A program made the translations under genes and the position numbers. From Dipylidium caninum (Eukaryota; Platyhelminthes; Cestoda; Cyclophyllidea; Dipylidiidae), in assembly GCA_017562135.1 (NCBI GenBank), contig QEYB01000180.1, positions 496,001-560,000 on the forward strand: DNA of 64,000 nucleotides. The letters run 5' to 3'. Of this stretch, positions 35,601 to 50,394 are shown piece by piece. The stretch's first letter is position 1; each line of letters begins with the position of its first letter. The notes under the pieces are model-generated. The model had not been told where the DNA came from. It saw nothing but the letters and a program-made list of their open reading frames with translations, and did no database searches.

Positions 35601-37400
35601 GAACCTTGCTTAGTTCTGGCTACTCTTAGCAATAATTTTAGAAACCTCATCCTACGTAATTATGCCACCGGCATGACTTATTCCCTTCACTTTGTCGTAG
35701 CTTTTTTTCGATTTCGTTTGGATCAGATTCACAGTGTTCAAATTTACTTTCCTATTTCTCTCTCGCACATCCTAAAAAGTGTTTGCCATTGAAACACACC
35801 GAAGCATGATTGCAATACTTTTCCGCCTTTAACGCACCACTGCGACTAGTAGAGTGGTATGAACAGTTACACCTATCATGGGAGTTACCTTCAATCCTCG
35901 CTTTATTCTACGCAATAACGTGCTTTAAATACTTGGGTTTTCTCCCTCTTTCTATTCAGTTAAAGACAGAATGTCTTGGAAAAGCAGCACCAACAGAGAC
36001 AGACGAGCCGACCTCGCCCGAATCTGACACAGAGGGGGAGAAAGAATCAACGGGAGAAGGTGAGAGTCCGGAACGCGGCATCGACGAGACCGCCGCCCAC
36101 ATGACAAAACCCACGTATTTCTCGTCGAGTACGTTCCTGTTTTAATCAATCTGAAACCTCAGACGCCCCCCCCCCCGTAATCCCACGTTACGAGATCTAC
36201 TAAGACTCGCAGTTTATATCTCCAGACCTGGACCCCCCTAGTCCGAGCCGCCATAAATTCCGCGGTCTGTTTCACCTTTGACTCTTATTTGCTAATGTCA
36301 CGATACTAGGAGAATGTATTCTTAGCAAAACTTGGTGTTGTCGTTTTTGTCCTGTCCGATCGAAGACGGATACCTTCTGCTCTCAAATGTTCTGCATTTC
36401 TTTCCTTTACGCATGTATCTCTTGAATAACTCCCTTTGACCGGCATTTGATTAGCAGCATACGCGCATAATATGTGCTTACATGTTTTATCTTAACATGT
36501 GCCCTTTGACTACACAGTCACTGTGCCTTACTTTATTCTTTGTCTTTTTTTCAGTTTCTGATTTAATTTACGAGTTGGAGGACGCAGCCTCAGTTGCAGT
36601 CGATGGGGGACGAGAGGAAAGGAGCTATTATGAGTCTGATGATGATGACGATGACGACAATGGTGATGATGATAGTGATGGTGGGGACGGTGGTTCTGGT
36701 GGTAGGAGGGTGGAGTCAAAGATTAGTTTGAACTACGCATCCTCCGTCTCTTCTCAACTGGAACACACAAACCATAATCGAATGTCCCAAGAGTCTGACG
36801 ATGCCTTCAGTGCCACCCGACTTTCACCTTCGCCCCTTATGAAGGATCTTCTCCGTCTCCCCCACCTACCCCCTTTTTCCAATGGTCACAAACGGAGCGT
36901 CAAAAGCGCCGTGCCTTTGGTGGTGAGCTGTCATTGTTATTTCACCAATGGACATACTTATTTTGACTTATGTTACTTGCACACAGAGACAGTCACGCTC
37001 AGTTTCTGCGGACAATCAGTTAGCCTTGGCTCGAAGCCTTTCGTGTGATGATTCCAAAACCAGAATATTCCACCATCTGATACCTCCGCGAAGGGGAATA
37101 TCTGATCCCCAGATAGTCTGCTACCGTGCCTTATATGGACTCGCCTCAGAGCAGGAGTCGCAACCTAAATCCCCTCATGTGTCTCAAGTGGAAGTTGAAG
37201 AGAGTCTACATGAGCAGTTGCGACATCATTTCAAGGCCTTTACGATCGCGCAAGTGGATGGGCTGCGAGAGGCCTCCAATCCGCGATTCGTGTCCCGATT
37301 GCGCCAGCGACAGGAAGCTAACGCCTCAGCCATTAATAATGCTCGGCGTCTTATATCTCCTTCCGGAAGCGTGATACAAACACAATTCATTGTGTTTTGA
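23657..37400 (+). CDS. INPP5F: Sac2-type phosphoinositide phosphatase (INPP5F/SAC2) with Sac and hSac2 domains
   Basis: Frame-checked exons: 23657-23765, 24652-24732, 25293-25432, 25652-25777, 26070-26111, 26312-26855, 26920-26987, 27173-27296, 27609-27808, 28218-28295, 28401-28521, 29228-29356, 29445-29515, 30466-30589 and 31029-31132. Later exons are less certain (about 31988-32104, 33149-33267, 33685-33930, 34150-34500, 35960-36130, 36555-36921); the last is 36987-37400. The Sac domain holds LTIISRRSQFRAG, GYVANYVETEQ, RGSVPVFWTQ and the CX5R catalytic loop NCVDCLDRTN (near 28446). Downstream pieces such as SVEEATDALRAVAESITALL fit the hSac2 homology domain. The tail has a run of Asp/Gly (36635-36710). 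Human INPP5F removes the 4-phosphate of PI4P on endosomes. Exon 9 carries a net one-base insertion, and a mariner remnant sits in one intron. Confidence 0.9.
34786..35400 (+). mobile_element. Degenerate mariner-family transposase remnant
   Basis: The open frame at 34786-34980 reads like the helix-turn-helix half of a mariner transposase: LGRNATEAGENLLKVFGED, then CRRWFGKFETGDFDSSDDPR. After a stop, further mariner-like pieces appear in changing frames: TDDGVVKTVLEAT, VDMCTSLLARNEVE and a piece reading EKWITHEKG, equivalent to the family's catalytic-domain DEKWI segment. Stops and frame changes show it is dead. It lies on the same strand as INPP5F, inside what appears to be an intron. Terminal inverted repeats were not identified. 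Confidence 0.8.
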
Positions 37401-38949
37401 CCCTCTGTCTTTCCACTCGCAACCGTTCCACTCCGTCGCAGCACGTACTCTTGCGGCTTTTGTTATCTCGTGTTCACGCTTTTCATTTCGCTAAATTGAT
37501 TCGAATTTGGCTCGACTAAATTCTAGTGATAATCTATACCCTTTCTTGGCTCCATTTCAATTGACAGTTGTTCCCTTGTTCTTGATAAGGTTCGTTAAAT
37601 TTTTAGTTCGAAAGTCAGAATGTACACATGCTTACCGTCTAACCCCTCCCATTCGAACAGATTTGCCTATTTGCAGTTTTTTTCTCTTCTTCACATAACA
37701 GCGCTTTCAAAGTTGCCAACGATGGGTCGTATAATCTTTTTTTAGGAAAATTAATTCAAAAGTTTTAAGTAACGCTGCAAATAACGTCGAGGTGCCGAGT
37801 TTATCGTTTATTCATAATTTTTGACCATAGCAATGGTAGACAAAACTGATCATTGTTCAATTCAAGGCGAAATTGTCAAACTTAGCAATTGCTTAATTAC
37901 TGACAAGATGGCGTCTTGGATGTGCCGATAGCCCACCGATTATTACGGTTAGAATCACAATACTTGCGGATAGACGTCGAAGTTTTACGTCTAGTGACTA
38001 TGAAATTTGATAAACGCACTTCAACGAGTAAAGGGATTTGTTGGAATACTGTGATGGTGACACTACTATGACATGTGTTGATGTTTGCGTTGTTGGTTTT
38101 TAAGAATGGTAGCTGGGACGTGGGTGCTTTGTGGATATCAGCTTTGTCTCAAAACATGTATTTCTGACTCGTACCTTACTTCATAGAGGAATATCATCTG
38201 AATCCAACAAAAAAAGGCTACAAAGTTCGGTCTTCGCTACGGATAGTGTGTCCCTTGGGAGAAAACCAGGCTCAAAGCAAGATGGCCCATAATATTTAGT
38301 TTAGATCGAGCTGCCTGGAGCCAGAGGCGAAACGGAAATGTCGTAAATCCGGGGGAAAATAGCATTCCTTACATGGATTTTGTTATATCCCATTTCGGGT
38401 CCGAAGAATTGATAGTTACATTATTATCAACAGTGAGGAGCGGTCCCGTAGTCACTGCTTAACGCTACTGCTCAACTTACCGCTGCTCCGACGTCTGGGA
38501 TCTCGGTGTGTAGTCCAACTTCCTGTATTTTGTAAAAAACGTAATAAGCCAGTTGCTAGTCGACACTTTCATAGTCATATGCTATTCAATTAAGGATATT
38601 TGTATGCGCACAAATAAGTTGGTAGTGAAGACATTTCATGTATAAACTAAGAATACGCTTTTCGGGTGTTGATAAGGTCTATCAAATTCAGTCATATCTT
38701 CATTAATTTTTTGGAATTTTTTCGCGTGAACTTTTCCAGTTCCGATCCGGCAATAGTGCATGAATACTCCGCACAAATACATGAGGAATTATAAATTATT
38801 TTCATAATCCGCTTAATATTTGTATTCACAAGTGTAACGTTTACCGATGAAGTCATCATTAGACCACGGAGTTTAACTGTGAAGGTTACTGCTTGTGACC
38901 CCGCAAAAGTTGCGTCACGGCCGATTTTGGGTTGGCTTGCGTGAATGGG
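37401..38949. other. Intergenic stretch, no gene seen
   Basis: AT-rich spacer between INPP5F and RNF121, both on the + strand. No exon with supported splice sites or domain on either strand. The RNF121 promoter should lie toward the right end. Confidence 0.4.
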
Positions 38950-41020
<2,071 letters not shown>

Positions 41021-41491
41021 ACGCATTTCTCTGTCCCTCCTTTGTACCTGTGATTGTCGGCAATAGATGGAGTCGGTATAGATGTCGTTCCCTTGTTTCT
41101 TAACGAGGTATGATGCGTGGCACCAACGGTTACGTGTTAACGCAAATCGTCAATCACCCCGTCCTACTGATGTTTATCACGTTTGCACATAAGCCCACTT
41201 GGTACTGGAATTATCTTCAATCCTAACAAGGACTTTACACATGAATTAGACTAAAAGCCACCTTGCGCTTGTATTATAATTTGAACCAGCTAGGTAGAGT
41301 GGACCTTGGTGTGGCTAAACCAAGTTTTTAACTGCAAGTTATTGTAACGGTGATGGAGACACCTCCGCCAGTTTCGTATTTTTCTGTCAAAACCAGATGG
41401 ATAGTTAAGGAGTCAGTGACTTATATTCTGATGTCAAAAAAGTTTTTTTAATCAGCAAAAAAATTACATGGTACGAGCATGGATAACTTGG
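41021..41491. other. Convergent spacer (RNF121 / CCDC97)
   Basis: 471 bases between two convergent stop codons; probably holds both 3' untranslated regions. No other feature seen. Confidence 0.4.
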
Positions 41492-43279
41492 TCAGCTGGG
41501 TGAAGCTGCAGGACTCTCAGAGTCAAAATAGCTTTCTTCCGCATCACGATCCCGTTCCTCCATATCATCGTCGAGGGCTGTGTCATTGTCGACGGTGCTT
41601 GAATAGTTGGTAAACGTTAACTTAGACTCGCACCATCACAGTGTACACCAATTAAAAAAAAGTCGAAAACCTATTTGCGTTAGTCATTGTAGTGTGGCAA
41701 AATAGTTACGAATTGCAATAAAAAAAATTGGGTTGATAGATGAGTCGAAGAGAGGATCCGGGATCCTTGATCAACGTTGCATCAAAGCCATTGGATAGCG
41801 ACAACTCACTCGTAATCAAAGCCTTCGTCAAGACCGGCGAGGAATCTCGAGTGCATTATCTCCCTGAACTCTTGGCGTAAACGTTCCTTTTCCTCATCCT
41901 CTACAGTACGACATTGGTCTTTAATATTCAGACAAACCTCTTGCCTTTCGGGACCTCCACCGGTCTCGGTCCGATTTACGTTTTTTACTTCTGCAAGAGT
42001 CCTCCTACGGTGATATTAACCATTCTGTTACAAAGACGAATATTGAATTTGAGTATCTACTCTTGGATGGAAGTTCTTATTTCAATCTCCGAATGCTAAC
42101 TTAAGAGTAGACTTAGGCCGTTAAATAAAAAGAAATTAAAGTTGGGGCAAATATGCGCCTCAACAAAATAAACGGAGTTGATATCTACATCGTTTATCTG
42201 AATAAATAAACACTCCATAAAAGCTTAAAAACATGTGAGGAAGGGCACAAGTTACAAAGGATTCTAGCCTAATACAAGTAGGGCTTAAAAACACCCTTAA
42301 GTCCGGTCATTAGTAACAGCGGCACCACTCAGGTTAAAACTATCACCCCAAATCAGAAACCAATGTGCTCTCCATCGAAAAGACCGTTACGGAGTGAGCC
42401 TCCCTCACTTCTTCAGAAGTATCGGACAGTCTCTCGGACATCTGCTCAGTTTCTAGCAGCTGAGAAAGTAGCATGCCGCTGAAGGAATTGTACTGATGGC
42501 CCAGGAGGGCCCGCCTTTCCGTGGCACTAAGGTAACGACCAACCATGCGTTCCCACAGCTCCGGAGCACGTTTCCTCATTTGCTCATGAGAGAAGAACCC
42601 TTCCGTTGGATCAGCTTTTGCCTCCGCCTCCATTCTACGCAGCGCCTCGATTAAAAAGAAAGCTCGATAAGGATAGTATACTAGTCGCCCTCAAGGCCAC
42701 TTTTATCCCAAGTAAATACTATTTCCTGGTAATATGGTGGTGGCTCACACTTCCACATCTGTCTCATTCAAACTCTCATTAGCAGTTTTGGCCTTTTAGC
42801 ACACACAGGTTGCACGGGTTAATAAACCTCTTGAAATCATCTTGTTAAATGCTCAATTAACACATTTCCAATAACAATAAAACTACAAAGATTTACATAC
42901 CATCAGGCGTCGGTTTTTGACACGTACTTCCATCCTCTGTTTTAGGGCTCCACGTTCTACCCCAAAAGCTTCGCCTTCAGTCGAGTTTAAAGGTTTCAAT
43001 CCAACCACCTCTTCAAGGTAGTACCGTACAGTGTAGTCGTTCCGATGGTTACAGAAACACTCAGCGTCCTCCGGCCAGTGAAGAAAACTGTAGAATCGTG
43101 CCAGAAACTCCCCAGGGTTACGTTTTAACAGGTCGGTAGCCAGACTGATCTTTTCTTCCACTGAGAGGGGCGGTTCGCCTCGCATCTGATGACGAAAATG
43201 CGGTCTATCCTGTTTTGCAAGACGTGCAAGCATCTCACGTTCACGCTCATTAATGCTAACCATCCCTAAAAGGCGCTGT
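41492..43279 (-). CDS. CCDC97: CCDC97 homologue (5' end missing)
   Basis: Four exons on the minus strand: 42901-43279, 42361-42645, 41810-41898 and 41492-41597. They join in frame to about 285 codons. Matches to human CCDC97 occur in order: LSVEEKISLATDLLKRNPGEFLARF, then VKNRRLMALRRMEAEAK with FFSHEQMRKRAPELWERMVG, then REIMHSRFLAGLDEGFDY, and an acidic end with TVDNDTALDDD and SYFDSESP. The first listed exon opens after a TTTCAG acceptor in phase 2, so at least one short upstream exon with the start codon is missing; I could not place it in 43280-43670. CCDC97 is a poorly studied nuclear protein that I recall being linked to the SF3B splicing complex. It follows GPN1 head to tail. Human protein is 343 aa. 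Confidence 0.88.
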
Positions 43280-43531
43280 CTGAAACATGAAGATAACACT
43301 TCAGCTATTAAACATGTACTCCGAGAAGTTCAGACATTACCAAAACAATTTCTCATGGTAAAGCTACCAACATCGCATCATAAATGAGCTAAAAATGATT
43401 TTTTTACGTCAATTCAACAGAAGATGAAAGTATTTGAATATTATGTCCATATCTTAACAAGTGGAACCAACACGCTCAAGGTAATGTATACAGCTGCTCA
43501 AGCTCAAAAACAACAAAAATTGCAAGCCACC

Positions 43532-43537
43532 TTTATT
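43532..43537 (-). terminator. Possible poly(A) signal of GPN1
   Basis: TTTATT on the + strand, which is AATAAA on the minus strand, about 134 bases after the GPN1 stop codon. Confidence 0.3.
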
Positions 43538-43670
43538 TGCAAAATAATCACTTGAAACAAATACGTTTGTACAAAGGTGTCATATATTTATGATGGTCTC
43601 TTAAGCGACGATATAGAGCATTTCCTTTGGAAAGTCTCATCTATGATAAGAAATAATTCATCATAAAAAA

Positions 43671-45351
43671 TCAGAGATCTAAATAACATGATGACAAAAA
43701 CAGACCATCCAGTTGATCATCATTAGGCTTCTCCTCTATTCCATCCAGATGAACAAGGGGATCGGAATCGGCACAGTCGTCGCGGCCAATGAGGTCCACT
43801 AACATAGACTTCGCACATCGCGACCTCCTTTCAACCCCCGTTTGTCCATCATCGCTATCTACCATATCGCCTCTTTCACTGTCAACCCCCTCTAAGTTTT
43901 TGAAAGAAAAAAACGTATTCCTCAATACGAAGCATTAGTGAATACACAAGTGCAATCCACTTAACTAACTAAAGCGAGAGGAATCACGCGTATAACGCAA
44001 AATAAGTTAATATTCACCAATTCGTGGTTTAAGGAGGGACCTTTGATGCTTTCTGGACGTTTTTTTGGCTTGAAGCGCCGGCAAGTATTCCTGTGAAATA
44101 AAATTTGTGATAATTCACTAAATGGGTGTGAACACGTGTGTTTATGTTAAAATAAGTAAAGAAGAGCAAGTTAGCTCAAAATATCAAATGGTAAAAACTA
44201 TGTGAGAAACCTACGTTATGGTACTCCTCGGTAGCATCTTTTACTAATGCCAAAAATGAAGAAATCCCGTCGCCGGTGAAGGATGAAACACCACAGCTTT
44301 TCAAATCACTATAAAATTCATCCAATACAAGTGCCATTGAGTTAGTGAGACAAGTCATATACTGGGAGGAATCACTGTTCAAGCAGGGTGCATCAAATCC
44401 GTCTGTCCCATCTGTAGTTGAGCGGTGGGCATCTAATGCACTCTGGAAAGCTTCAAAATCTCGAATCCATTCCATTGCAAAACCACAATCAATTATATCT
44501 GTCTATGGATTGGAGAACGAAATATAGAACTTTCAATTTATACGAAAAGTTAATAGTCTGCCACCTTCAAAAAAATAACTAAAAATGGTAGAACCAGAAG
44601 TACAGTGTGCTGTTACTAAACTCCTATGTTCACATAATCTCAGCGGAAATATCCAGTAAACCAGGTATCGAGAAAACTTAATTACATTTTGGGTGGAGGT
44701 ATGAAAACGGGATGAAACGATAAATCACGTCTTATAGAAATCACCTTGTTGAGAACGCAAATAAAAGGTAATTTCATCCGATATAAGACGCTGCACGCAT
44801 ACAGCATATTTGACATGAAAGTAACAGGATTATAGCAACGCGGAGTATCCATTACAAACACCACAATAGTTGGATGCGATGACGCCTAAATCCTCCACCG
44901 GAAAGAAATGAATTTACCAGTGCCTCTGTTATTATCATTCCAGACGCCGACCACGTGAATACTTCGATTTGACCAGGTGTATCAATGACGACGTAGCGAT
45001 ATTTGTTGCCATTTTTGTCAATTAAGTTAAGAACCTGATCAAAGCGAGCTGAAAAGAAGTTCAGAGATGTCATTATTGCTCCATTTGGGCCAAAACCGTA
45101 CTGCTTCATGACCTCCTTAAAATTTACACTATCGCGAATATCTGAAAAAAGACCGGTTAATGGAAGAAAACAGTAAACGAACCTATATTTGCATTATAAG
45201 GCACATGAATAACGGCTGGATCCAGATTAAGTATATAGGGCTGCCCGCTTTCATGTGAAGAAAGGTGTTCAACAAGCTTCTTAACAAATGTCGTTTTCCC
45301 GGACCCAGCCATGCCAAGGACAATAATACATATGGGCACCTCTCGATTCAT
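43671..45351 (-). CDS. GPN1: GPN-loop GTPase 1
   Basis: Six minus-strand exons, 45183-45351, 44918-45141, 44745-44885, 44215-44502, 44018-44090 and 43671-43891, give 371 aa (human 374). Intron 2 is 32 bases. The start [13 protein letters not shown] is just before the P-loop GMAGSGKTT. The family-defining GPN insertion is present ([14 protein letters not shown]), as are the switch [36 protein letters not shown] across the short intron, [17 protein letters not shown] and the NKTD nucleotide-specificity motif across exon 3/4. GPN1 pairs with GPN3 and carries RNA polymerase II into the nucleus. The acidic C-tail is diverged and lacks the human C-terminal end. An AATAAA on the minus strand at 43532-43537 may end the transcript. 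Confidence 0.95.
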
Positions 45352-45860
45352 GGTGTCCACTCGAGGAGAAGCTATTTATACAAGAATGGAGGGAATCAAA
45401 ACAACTCGTTAAATTTCAAACTCGTTAAAAACCTGGACAAGCATCCAGGGTGAACGTGCAGCAGTCGTTCCGAGCGCCTAACTGCGAGTGACGACTTATT
45501 GAAATATATATTTCAGCTATTTATTGCCTAAGTTTTTGAATAAAACTCGATATGAACGTTAGAACTGCAATAAATAGCGCTAGATGTAAAGGCAATTGTA
45601 GCTTTTATACCACTACCGATTTACTAGTCACGAGTGCGTATAGCGTCAAAAATCAATTATAATTTGTAACTATAATGTTTGCAAATAAATTAAATTTTAT
45701 CAGTAATGCGACTTTGTATAACGCATTCTTCAGGTTTCTTTTGTTTTAATTTTTTCCTGAGCAAGCCACCAACTTGGATGTAGGGTGTCTGACTTTTGGT
45801 CTCTGATTCCTCCAACTGACCTGTTGGAAAGTGGCCCTATTTAAGAAAAGTTAAATAAGA
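45352..45860. promoter_or_regulatory. Short divergent intergenic region (GPN1 / MTMR)
   Basis: 509 bases between the start codons of two divergent genes, so both promoters lie here. No individual element is assigned. Confidence 0.45.
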
Positions 45861-48800
45861 ATGATTCAACGAACAGTTGTATCAGCCGAGGAATTAGTCG
45901 TTAAATTCGAGAACTGCAGATGCCTGTCCGATGGTTCCATTGGTGCTATTGAGGTTTGGTTGGAACATGCGCCCCTAATCCCATCCACTTAGCTGACTAA
46001 CTACCGTCTTTCTTTTATTGCTAATGGTGCAACACGATCTCCTTTTTATTCTGTTCCCCTGACAACCATCCACTCTATAGAATTGAAGCGTGCTTCAAAG
46101 AATAAGCGCACAACGCAAGCTGGAGTTTTTCTTCTTTGTAAAGATATGCGACAGATCCGATTTGTTTTACCAGTTTGTGTCGGCTATGAATCTCTAACTT
46201 GTGTTTCTGTAGAATGTTAGCACTCTTGACGATTTCGGAAGGTATGTTAACGAAATTGTTCGTCCCACCCATCGGATGCAGCCACTGTTTGCTTACATAT
46301 TTGCAGAAGCATGTGTCTCAAAAAACCTGTACCTAGAGTCAGGTTGGGATGTTTATAGCCCAGAAGAAGAATACCACAGGCAAAATGTGTTGAATAATGG
46401 CTGGAGGATCAGCAAGGTCTGTTCCTCTCGGTTGCCATTTATCGCACGAAATTCCTGATATATTTGTCGCTTTGTTTTGGCTTTTTTGCTAATTTATTCT
46501 TCAACCAATCACCGTATCTTTTCACTCTATTTGAATCTTAATTACTTTCAATATTTTAACGCTTAACTTTCGTTTGTTCAGGTAAACGAGGGCTACAAAT
46601 TGTGCCGCACGTATCCGGAAATATTGGTTGTACCAGCCAAAGTGACTGATGATCTATTAATTCGTTGTGCCCCGCATCGGGCTCGAGGGCGCCTCCCAGT
46701 GCTCTCATGGCTGCATCCTGAGAGCCGCGCAAGCCTCACTCGTGCCGCTCAGCCTCTCGCCGGAGTTCAGGGCCGTCGTAACGAGGCTGACGAAGACCTC
46801 ATAAGGTGCATCCGCGAGGCCAATGCCAACACGGTCAACCTTCTCGTATTTGACGCTCGACCTCAGGTGTAGTGCACTGTTATGTTTTGTCCATATGCTT
46901 TCATCTTTGTAAATCGTTCTACTCGTTGCTATTCCAATGGATTTGTACATAGAGTTTTTAAGTGCCCGGCATTTTCTTCGTATACTCTATTACTGCTGCT
47001 TTATAGTGTTTAATTTCGATAATAACTTGGTTATCTGATTTGCTGTGATACTTTTTCATGTGCTTACTTTTTGATCAGCCTTTCTCCTTAATCATATTAA
47101 GCCATTGACGATCTTTACTTTGTTTTAGTTGTTCTTCTTTTATCTTGATGTGGATATACTTACCATTTCCTTGCACACTGATGTGCCCTAGTTGAATTTT
47201 CATACCACAAGTAAATACCATACACATGAGCAACCCGGAAATATAGCCGCTTATTTTTCGATTGCATAAAAGTACAGTTGATCACTTGTACAGCATCAGC
47301 TATGGCGCACTCTCTCCCAATCTAATTGTAACTGGACAGGTCGTTTGAGTATATCTGAGAGCCTTCCGCGTCACGACTGTGATTTTTGATAAGAATAGAT
47401 TCAACCAAATTCACCCTTTTTTTATTCACATTTGGAATTTACTTATGACAAAGTTTCACGATCACACATCTTGCATTACTTGTACTAGTTGTAGATCTCA
47501 CTATGTGGGATCTTCTTGACTCGTTTTCTATCTCCGAGCTAGATTTTTCTCCGTGCGTAAATGTAAATTTTTCACTTAGCATTTACTTTTTACACTAATA
47601 ATTGGGGGATTGTCAGTATTTGTCATCAGTCCCCTAAAATAGTAAACATATTCGAAATTCGCTGTATAAATTTTATCGCCGACTTGTTTTTTTAGTCGGG
47701 CTTGGTTTGCCTTGATTTCGTGTTCCAACAAATCTTTTTTGAGTTTGTGTGGTTGTATTTGATTTAGATTTTATTATCTTTAACGGATCTTTAAATTTTT
47801 TGTTCCACTCTTAAACATACCTATTGTGCCCTGATATACTCTTCATCTGAAAGACCCGTTCAAGTGAAATCTGATAAGTGGGAGGTCAGTCAGTTTTTCC
47901 GAAAAACATTTTTTATTCATGTGACTTTTGAAAGTGGTATTGTTTTACGGTTTTGAATCATAGAACTTTGGCCCACTACATGCTACTCTTCAATTTATCC
48001 TTTGCATCATTACATTGTAACCCTGGTGGTTTGAGCGACTTGTGCAATATTTCCGATGAGTTTGCAAAGTGCAAACCCTATTACCCCTATTGATAATTCT
48101 CACATTGTCTCATGCCTGTGCGCTTACTTCAATTATTCTCTCCATTTTTATGCCTCTGTGCCCTAAAATAACTTGGGTGCACAGCCTCCAGATGTGTTTT
48201 TGCAATGTCGCTGTTATCGCTATATCCAAACAGGTTTAATGATCATGATTGATATAATCAAAATGTTACTTCTGTCATGGCCTGTCGATGCCAGTTTTTT
48301 TGCATTGTCATTATTTTTACTCCTGGCTGTTTTAATAAATCAAACACATTCAATGTAAGTACATATTCGTTATTTTTTTGATTTAATCACAAATGTTCTG
48401 AATTGTTCTGCAATTGGGTAAATCAACTTTCTGTGCCAATGAGTTTGTTTTTTAACTATCATATTACAAAAAACACCTAGGTTAGTTTTGATTCATTGTG
48501 ATTTATTGTTGAGTTAAAGCAAAGTTAATTTATTTACCAATCTTTTATATTTTAAATTTGACCCTTGTTTGATTCACTTTTCTTTACCTGTTCCTTTGTC
48601 ACTAATCCGATATTCTATTCAACCTTGATTTTACGGTGCACTTGGAGGTAACGAGCAATTACTTTTTCATTCCCTTTTAAATTCTCCCGGGCATTGCGGT
48701 AGTTAACATGTTTATTCTATTTTTTAACTTGTGTCGTAACTTCTCTAACAATTTTTTTGGGTATCTACCTTATTATGTTCGTTCGGGCCATAACAATTGA

Positions 48801-50394
48801 CACCATACATCCGTAGTTTACGGCACTGGTAAATCGCGGACGTGGCGGAGGAGTCGAGAGCCCTGCCTTTTACGCCAATATTCAGTACTCTTTTATGAAT
48901 ATTCCCAACCTCCACGCAATGCGCGCCTCTTTCTCAAAACTGACATCTGCTGTCAGTTCCGTAGCTCTATCCCAACAGGACAGTTTGAACTGGCTCAAAA
49001 CTATCCACGACACCAAGTGGCTCTACAACATACAGCAAATTCTCTCTACTGCTGCTGCTGCCGCAGATCAAGTATACTCTTATTTGCTTAATTTTTTTGC
49101 ATGGATTGCCTTTGATTTTTTGGGGAGGGGGGAGGGGGTAAACTGCATAGGGATCAAATTTTCCCCGTTATTAAATTATTCCCTTTCCGCTAGCACTCTG
49201 AACCGGAGTTTACATCTATGTTCCCTGACTCTGTGTGGCCATCTACAACTTTAATTCCAACCGCACATCAGTTTTATGATTGTCTAATCGTATTCGTAAT
49301 CCCTTGCATTTAGCGTCTTAACTGTTCCCAATTATCTTGATCAATTCAGTTGTTTACACTTAAGCTCCTAGTGAATTCTAAACATAGGCATGACTAACGA
49401 AACTTTGCTGAACCAATCTATTCTATTTAACCTTAACTGTCTTTATTAATAGATCGAAAATCATAAGTCGTCTGTCTTGGTTCACTGTTCTGATGGATGG
49501 GATCGCACTCCACAAATTACCAGTCTTGCTATGTTGATGCTGGATCCGTACTACCGTACTTTGCGTGGCTTCCAGACTCTTGTGGAGAAAGAATGGATTT
49601 CCTTTGGCCACAAGTTTTGTCAACGAACTGGCGGTCCAGCAGCAGGTGGTAACCTTCTATTGCCTCATACATCTTCCACCCTTACTGTTGGTTCTACTCC
49701 TCCAAAAATCGAGACTTCCAGTCCCGAGGAGCGCTCTCCTATCTTTCTTCAATTTATTGACTGTGTTTGGCAAATGACGACGCAGTTCCCAGCCTCCTTC
49801 GAGTTCAATGAAAGCTTCCTTATTACCATTTTGGATGAGATGTACGCCAGCAGATTCGGCACTTTCCTTTTTGACTCCGAGTGTGAGGCACGAAACAACT
49901 ACGCTCGTACGAAAACAATTTCCTTGTGGGGCTACATAAACTCCAACAATAAAATATATTTGAATCCTACCTATACACCGGCAGAAATATCGGGTCATCG
50001 TTTGATAATTCCTTGTCCAAAATTGTATAGATTAGAATTGTGGAAAAGTTATTACCTGCGGTGGCAGCCGTTTATGCGGTGCCAGGAGCCGGTGGTGTCG
50101 CGTAGCGCCAAGATGCTGGATCGGATGCAGAGGTTCAGAACACTTTCGCGACACAACAAGCGTGGCCCCAGGAAGAGTAGTGAAACCCAGACGAAAAATG
50201 AATCGTCCCCACTGGATCCGCCCGTCTCATTTTTGCTTGCGGAAAAGGTGGGCTCAGTCGATGCTAGGCTACCTTTGTCAGCCGCCACGCCTCGTCGAAT
50301 CTTCCCTCGCTTCCCCATCTCAAACAGCGGTTGCGCCGCCGTTTCCGCAACTGCGGCAGTGGAGAAAGCGCCTGTACCTATTACCCAACCTTAA
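45861..50394 (+). CDS. MTMR2: Myotubularin-related phosphoinositide 3-phosphatase (MTMR2-like)
   Basis: Six exons join in frame: 45861-45953, 45993-46172, 46213-46416, 46582-46866, 48817-49071 and 49453-50394, for 652 aa (human MTMR2 643). Introns 1 and 2 are 39 and 40 bases; intron 4 is about 1.95 kb. The GRAM/PH domain shows LTNYRLSFIANGA and LLCKDMRQIRF, then GWRISKVNEGYKLCRTYPEI, RGRLPVLSWLHPESRASLTR, the phosphatase loop VHCSDGWDRTPQITSLAMLM and the SID-type SPIFLQFIDCVWQM. Cys, Asp and Arg of CX5R are intact, so it should be an active PI3P/PI(3,5)P2 3-phosphatase on endosomes. The C-tail lacks the coiled coil and PDZ motif of MTMR2 and is Ser/Pro/basic instead. An upstream in-frame stop supports the start. 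MTM1, MTMR1 and MTMR2 cannot be separated by eye. Confidence 0.93.

Noticed and set aside
36528..36719. His-rich minus-strand frame
   Set aside because: Exact antisense shadow of the Asp/Gly tract of INPP5F.
48173..48358. Hydrophobic frame inside the large myotubularin intron
   Set aside because: No splice phase that fits MTMR exons 4 and 5, which already join in frame; AT-rich intron sequence gives such frames by chance.
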